Of a stretch of 17,036 nt of DNA, positions 13,335 to 17,036 are shown piece by piece. Source of the DNA: Bacillota bacterium (GTDB lineage Bacteria; Bacillota; Clostridia; Christensenellales; CAG-138); the NCBI GenBank assembly GCA_016288175.1, contig JAEEYN010000127.1, positions 1-17,036 on the forward strand, in the 5' to 3' direction. Position 1 is the first letter of the stretch. Each line of letters starts with the position of its first letter. Under the pieces are notes generated by a model. That model ran no database searches. It worked only from the letters and a program-made list of their open reading frames with translations, and had not been told where the DNA came from. The position numbers and the translations under genes were made by a program.

Positions 13335-14456
13335 ATGTTCGTCCTTCTCATTCTAGTCGTTCTAGTTGGTCTGGCGCTGCAGTCCTATTCGCTGCGCAAC
13401 GCCTCGGACCACCGGAAAATACGTTATGAATGCAAGCCTTCGGTACGCTGCTGCGAACCGGGGGAAGAGTTCATTGTGTACAGCACCGTTCAGAATCTCG
13501 GACGGCGCTCCTCTCCGCTGCTCCGGATCGAAGAGCGCTTTCCGATCGTTCTGGAGGTCAGGGAAGCGAAGCAATTCAACGTTAAAATTCTCCTGAATAA
13601 TTTCCGGATCTACCGCAGCGCGGTCGTTGTTCGCAGGAAGCAGCAGGTCAAGCGTTATCTGCGGGCTTCGATCTCAACGCGCGGCGAACACGTATTCTCC
13701 AATGCGGATTTCTGGGCCGGCGATTACCTCGGTTTAAAGGAATTCTATTATCGGATGAATAACGATCAGAGGATCGTCATCTATCCGCCGCTCCTCGGGG
13801 ACAGCGCTTTCCTGCGGGCATTTATCAATTCTTTGGAAGAGATCGCCAAAGAACGGCAGCTCCTCGAGGATCCGATGTCCGTTTGCGGTTACCTCGATTA
13901 TACCGGAAGGGAGCCGATGCGCAATATCAGCTGGAAGCAGAGCGCCGTGCGCAATTCGCTCGTGGTCAAGCAGTTCGATCCCGCATGGCAGGAATCCGTC
14001 TGCATAGTTCTCGATATGGAGTATCACGGTGAGTTCGATCTGCACTACCCGCGTCAGGAGATCTGTTTCTCGATCGCGCGCACCGTCTGCGACAATCTGG
14101 AGCGCCGCAATATCAGCTATCGCCTTGTCACCAACGCGATAATCACGAACACGATCTCCTCCTTCTCGAGCGCCGGAGGCATGGGAGGCTCATACAGCAA
14201 GATCCTTTACGCCCTCGGTTCCGCCAAGAACGGCGAGATCTGCACTGTCGGTGAGCTGATCAGGACCGTCTGCAGCGGCGCAAACCGTCAAAGATTCCTC
14301 GTCTTCATCTCCACGCGCGAGTGTGAGGAATCCATCGGAGCGATCCAGAGGGCGAAGGCGCTGACCGGCGGAAAGATCATCCCTCTTTATGCGGATGCGA
14401 TACTTCCGAGTCCCCCGGACGAAAACGAAAACGACGAAGGGAGTGAAGAAGCATGA
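13335..14456 (+). CDS. DUF58 domain membrane protein, MoxR partner
   Basis: A 373-residue protein with one N-terminal membrane helix (about 2-19), a beta-rich middle (30-150), and the DUF58 core at about 186-216: 'GYLDYTGREPMRNISWKQSA' then LVVKQFDP, matching the family pattern Y-x-x-G-D-x-x-R-x-I-x-W-x-x-S-A. Downstream is a von Willebrand A-like fold (VCIVLDMEY, about 222-350), with the first metal-site pattern D-x-S-x-S not intact (D227-M-E-Y-H). Most DUF58 proteins have two N-terminal helices; only one is evident. The ATG at 13335 has no good ribosome site: the nearest GGAGG (13307-13311) is 23 bases away inside the MoxR gene, so translation is probably coupled to MoxR, or a CTG at 13326 could be used. 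It overlaps the next gene by ATGA. Confidence 0.88.
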   Translation: MFVLLILVVLVGLALQSYSLRNASDHRKIRYECKPSVRCCEPGEEFIVYSTVQNLGRRSSPLLRIEERFPIVLEVREAKQFNVKILLNNFRIYRSAVVVRRKQQVKRYLRASISTRGEHVFSNADFWAGDYLGLKEFYYRMNNDQRIVIYPPLLGDSAFLRAFINSLEEIAKERQLLEDPMSVCGYLDYTGREPMRNISWKQSAVRNSLVVKQFDPAWQESVCIVLDMEYHGEFDLHYPRQEICFSIARTVCDNLERRNISYRLVTNAIITNTISSFSSAGGMGGSYSKILYALGSAKNGEICTVGELIRTVCSGANRQRFLVFISTRECEESIGAIQRAKALTGGKIIPLYADAILPSPPDENENDEGSEEA

Positions 14457-15799
14457 ACCGGTTTTTCCGCACGGCATATGCCACAACGCTGGTCTTTATT
14501 CTTGCAACGATCATCGTCGTTTCACTCACCGGCGTTTCGATATCGCCGCTCAGCTTCGGCTGCCTGTACATCGGTCTTTTCGTTTTCCTTCTGCCGGACG
14601 CGGATGACAGCCTTGTCAAGAGGCGTTTCATCTGCTCAGTGTTCGGCCCATTGATCGCACTGCTCGGTTTTCTGCCTATAATACTCACCCCGGGTACCGG
14701 TCTGCTGCACTACTTCGCATACGGGCTCGGGCTGATCGCCGCGATAGTTTTCCTTTTTGTTCTTCGGGAAAGAACGCGCTACAGCGATTTTGAAGCGGTA
14801 TTCCGTTTTTCCTCCATTATTGTGGTCTTCGTCGTCCTGTGCACGGTCATGGCCAGCACCTCCACGATCATCCCCGTCTCTTCCGAAAACGTGATGAGGG
14901 CGTTTACGGACTCGCTGCTGCTCGTGATCGTTATGCTCGTCACCGGTTTTCTGCTGCTGCGCGGTCTGCGTGCCGAACAGAGCGTCGTCGATCGGAAATC
15001 GTTTTACCGCCATCAGTTCCACGATGCACTGATCCTTACAGTGATCGTGGCCGTAATCTCCGTCATCAACCCATTCCCCAACATCACCGTTTATCTCAAT
15101 TTCATCAGTACCAAGATCATTGACCCCGCAACGGACGCCTTATCCCGCACGCTGAATTCGATCATAAGGTGGCTCTCTGTAAAACCGCCGGTCCCCGAAA
15201 CAGCGACAAGCGCTCCGGACAATTCCGGCACCGTCAATGCCACTCCCCCGCCCACTGCCGTACCGGGCGGCGCCGAGCCCACCGTTGCGCCCAATGCAAA
15301 GCAGATCGAAGAAGAAAGCAATCGCTTTTTCAAAACGCTCGTCATCATTTTCATCAGCATTGTCGCGCTGATCCTGCTGCTGATCATCATCAAAGAGCTG
15401 CGCAAGCTGATCCATAAGCTCCGTAATCCCGATGATAACAATGGCATCGGCTACCCCAACGAGGTCCGTGAGGAGCTGCCGGATGACGATTCCGACAAGC
15501 CCGGGGATAAGCTTTCGAAGCGCAGTCCCGACCCGCGTGAGAGGATGCGCTGGCTCTACGGCGATTTCCTCAAGCACCTCAGAAAAGTGAAGCACGTGCG
15601 TGTGCGTCCCTCCGATACCTGCGGCGAGATCGGCGAAGTCGCAGCGCGGAAGATCCGTCAGCGCGATGCTGAGATCGACGAGTTCACCGGGCTTTACGAA
15701 AACGCGCGTTATTGCTCGAACGAGGAGCCGACGCTTGACGACGCCGAGCGCATGAAGAACCTTCTCGGAGCCATAAAGCAGCGCGGCGACGATGTTTGA
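14453..15799 (+). CDS. polytopic membrane protein with C-terminal DUF4129-like domain, no transglutaminase domain
   Basis: A 448-residue protein with about seven N-terminal membrane segments (roughly 7-28, 33-48, 60-79, 86-104, 119-141, 152-171 and 190-207), an extracytoplasmic Pro/Thr/Ala-rich stretch (244-280), one more helix (294-314), and a cytoplasmic C-terminus. There RERMRWLYGDFLKHLRK (362-378) and FTGLYENARYCS (411-422) match the DUF4129 pattern (Y-x-x-L..., E-x-T-x-x-Y-E-x-A-R-Y). In the usual moxR-DUF58-third-gene operon the third protein has membrane helices, a transglutaminase-like domain, a helix and then DUF4129. Here the catalytic C-H-D domain is absent and only the Pro-rich loop occupies its place. 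The start overlaps the DUF58 stop; GAAGGGAG precedes it. Possible role: membrane scaffold of the MoxR-DUF58 complex. Confidence 0.8.
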   Translation: MNRFFRTAYATTLVFILATIIVVSLTGVSISPLSFGCLYIGLFVFLLPDADDSLVKRRFICSVFGPLIALLGFLPIILTPGTGLLHYFAYGLGLIAAIVFLFVLRERTRYSDFEAVFRFSSIIVVFVVLCTVMASTSTIIPVSSENVMRAFTDSLLLVIVMLVTGFLLLRGLRAEQSVVDRKSFYRHQFHDALILTVIVAVISVINPFPNITVYLNFISTKIIDPATDALSRTLNSIIRWLSVKPPVPETATSAPDNSGTVNATPPPTAVPGGAEPTVAPNAKQIEEESNRFFKTLVIIFISIVALILLLIIIKELRKLIHKLRNPDDNNGIGYPNEVREELPDDDSDKPGDKLSKRSPDPRERMRWLYGDFLKHLRKVKHVRVRPSDTCGEIGEVAARKIRQRDAEIDEFTGLYENARYCSNEEPTLDDAERMKNLLGAIKQRGDDV

Positions 15800-15828
15800 G
15801 AGCTTATAATTCAATACCGAACGCACAA

Positions 15829-15863
15829 AAACGCGGCATCCTTCGATACGGGATGCCGCGTTT
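15829..15863. terminator. bidirectional intrinsic terminator
   Basis: A perfect 13-bp stem (15829-15841 with 15851-15863) around a 9-base loop, with TTTTT after it on the minus strand and a shorter T-run on the plus strand. It lies between the convergent MoxR operon and L,D-transpeptidase gene. Confidence 0.88.
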
Positions 15864-15880
15864 ATGTTGCTTATGCTGTT

Positions 15881-17036
15881 TTAGCCGATCTCGGCAAGCC
15901 TGCGCAGCCATGTCCTCGCCGCGGCGACGATGCCGGGCAGGAGCGCCGCCGGGGGCTCGGTCGGCTCGGGCGTTGTCGGCTCGGGCGTCGGCCTGCCCTC
16001 ATCGGGAGGCGGAGTCGGCGTTGCGGGTTCCGGAGTCGGAGTGGGCGTCGGAGTCGGCGTCGGCTCGGGAGTCGGCGTCGGGGTCTCCGAAGGAATGGGC
16101 GTCGGGGTCTCCGAAGGTTCGGGCGTCGGGGTCGGCGTCTCCGAAGGAACGGGCGTTGGGGTCGGCGTTGCGGGAAGATCCGGCGTCGGGGTCGGCTGCT
16201 CGGGCCTGTTGATGCTGCCGTCCCAAAGATGATGCGCCATCGCGTATTCGTAATCGGTCTGGGCAAGGATCGAACGGATCGTATAGCCCGCCTTGTATTC
16301 ATCGCCCCAGGGATTGTATCTGTCGGGGTCGGTGGGATCCCATCCGCGCATGAAGATATCGTTGACGTCGAGGCGGAGCGGAGTCGGCTGACCCATCGGG
16401 CCCGCGCTCGAGGAATCGGAATAGATCACGACGGTCGTGCCGACGCGGCAGTTGTCGAAGATCCACTTCGCATCGTTGCAGGGAAGGCGCACGCAGCCCT
16501 TCGAAGCAAGGCGGCCGAGCTTGTTGTACTGTTTGTACTCGAGGTCGTATTTATGGAGAGTGTAGTACGGAACGGAATGGAACAGGAAGCCCTCGTAGAT
16601 CCTGGTGCAGTACTGGCCGTAACAGGGGCCGACAAGGGTATGCCAGCTGTAACGCGCCGTGGTGTTGAAGATTCCGAGAGGCGTCGCGTTGCCCGCGGAG
16701 CATACGATGGCGAGATAAGGCCTTGTATAGTTGCCGTTTTCATCCGCGCAATAGACGGTCACGGTATTGATATACTGCGCCTTGTTGATCGCAATCATGT
16801 AGGGATAGCCCCTGCGGACGCGAAGGTTGAGGTTTTCGTATTCCGGCATCGACTTCAGCTTGTTCATGAGTCTCTTGCCGGCTTCCGCATAGCGAATCTC
16901 CGTGGGATCCGTCGGATACGGGTTGCAGGTCACCGGAGGCGGTACCGGAGTCGGCGCCGGCGTCGGCGTCGGAACGGGCGTCGGCGTCGGAACGGGCGTC
17001 TCGGTCGGCTCGGCGCTCGGCGCTTCCGTTTCAACG
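15881..17036 (-). CDS. L,D-transpeptidase (YkuD fold) with Pro-Thr-Glu linkers, 5' end outside the window
   Basis: The frame is open to the right edge (first full codon at 17035), so the true start and any signal peptide lie beyond it. The GTG at 16933 is internal, because the same frame upstream encodes more PTP repeats. Order: Pro/Thr/Glu/Ala/Val-rich linker (17035-16930); YkuD catalytic domain (about 16800-16420) with catalytic-site H in FLFHSVPY and the nucleophile Cys in SKGCVRL (codon 16495-16493); a Trp/Asp/Tyr-rich segment (DPDRYNPWGDEYKAGY); then a PTPTPE/PSETPTP tail (about 16200-15950) and an Ala/Leu-rich end, LRRLAEIG. L,D-transpeptidases make 3-3 crosslinks in peptidoglycan or attach proteins to it outside the membrane. 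The extended Pro-rich arms suggest it spans wall layers. It converges with the MoxR operon and shares its terminator. Confidence 0.93.
   Translation of the reverse strand, partial: VETEAPSAEPTETPVPTPTPVPTPTPAPTPVPPPVTCNPYPTDPTEIRYAEAGKRLMNKLKSMPEYENLNLRVRRGYPYMIAINKAQYINTVTVYCADENGNYTRPYLAIVCSAGNATPLGIFNTTARYSWHTLVGPCYGQYCTRIYEGFLFHSVPYYTLHKYDLEYKQYNKLGRLASKGCVRLPCNDAKWIFDNCRVGTTVVIYSDSSSAGPMGQPTPLRLDVNDIFMRGWDPTDPDRYNPWGDEYKAGYTIRSILAQTDYEYAMAHHLWDGSINRPEQPTPTPDLPATPTPTPVPSETPTPTPEPSETPTPIPSETPTPTPEPTPTPTPTPTPEPATPTPPPDEGRPTPEPTTPEPTEPPAALLPGIVAAARTWLRRLAEIG
15953..16200. repeat. Pro-Thr-Glu coding minisatellite in the L,D-transpeptidase tail
   Basis: Degenerate GTCGG(N) repeats on the plus strand encode Pro-Thr/Pro-Glu on the minus strand. 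The clearest units are two 24-base copies (16077-16100 and 16101-16124) and one 30-base copy (16125-16154), each containing TCTCCGAAGG, which encodes the PSET motif. All units are multiples of three, so copy changes keep the frame. A related tract lies at 16930-17010. Confidence 0.8.

Noticed and set aside
15953..16200. Regular repeats suggestive of a CRISPR array
   Set aside because: Units are contiguous, of 24-30 bases without unique spacers, and encode Pro-Thr-Glu in the frame of the L,D-transpeptidase.

Overview
The window reads as chromosomal DNA from a GC-rich (roughly 55-60% by eye) member of the Clostridia, probably an uncultured gut-type lineage. Pointers are AGGAGG ribosome sites, sigma-A style promoters, TTG starts, a lipoprotein and Pro/Thr-rich L,D-transpeptidase of Firmicute type, and a PP2C phosphatase. 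I see no phage, transposon, CRISPR, tRNA or rRNA. Very long open frames lie antisense to most genes; they are side effects of codon bias and are left out.

Layout. 1-193 (-): start of an alpha/beta-hydrolase-like gene, cut by the window edge, downstream of a MATE efflux gene (207-1595, -) that has its own promoter and a TTG start. 1776-2438 (+): a four-helix DUF2975-type membrane protein. 2508-7556 (-): a block of five genes: two FtsX-like permeases, their LolD/MacB-type ATPase, a PAP2 membrane phosphatase with its own promoter, and a PP2C phosphatase with a C-terminal membrane anchor. Divergent from it (7755-9271, +): an ECF sigma factor overlapping its zinc-finger anti-sigma, with a 20-bp near-palindrome in the shared intergenic region. 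9474-10766 (+): a beta-propeller-like lipoprotein. 10845-11906 (-): a membrane-anchored DnaQ-fold (DEDDh) protein that has lost most catalytic residues. 11907-12374: a 468-base gene-free region with promoters, inverted repeats and potential RNA structure. 12375-15799 (+): a MoxR ATPase - DUF58 - DUF4129 operon whose last gene lacks the usual transglutaminase domain. 15881-17036 (-): an L,D-transpeptidase embedded in Pro-Thr-Glu repeats, cut by the right edge.

How the genes fit together. Most products act at the cell envelope: wall crosslinking (L,D-transpeptidase), lipid phosphate or undecaprenyl phosphate turnover (PAP2), protein dephosphorylation (PP2C), envelope stress sensing (ECF/anti-sigma), FtsX-like ABC export or mechanotransmission, and MoxR/DUF58 chaperone-type assembly. 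The pieces most worth a second look are the dead-exonuclease membrane protein next to a transglutaminase-less MoxR operon, and the intergenic region between them. That region has a perfect TTGACA element, two GGTTTA-N7-TAAAC boxes and a strong Shine-Dalgarno sequence with no standard start codon, followed by a pseudoknot-capable segment.
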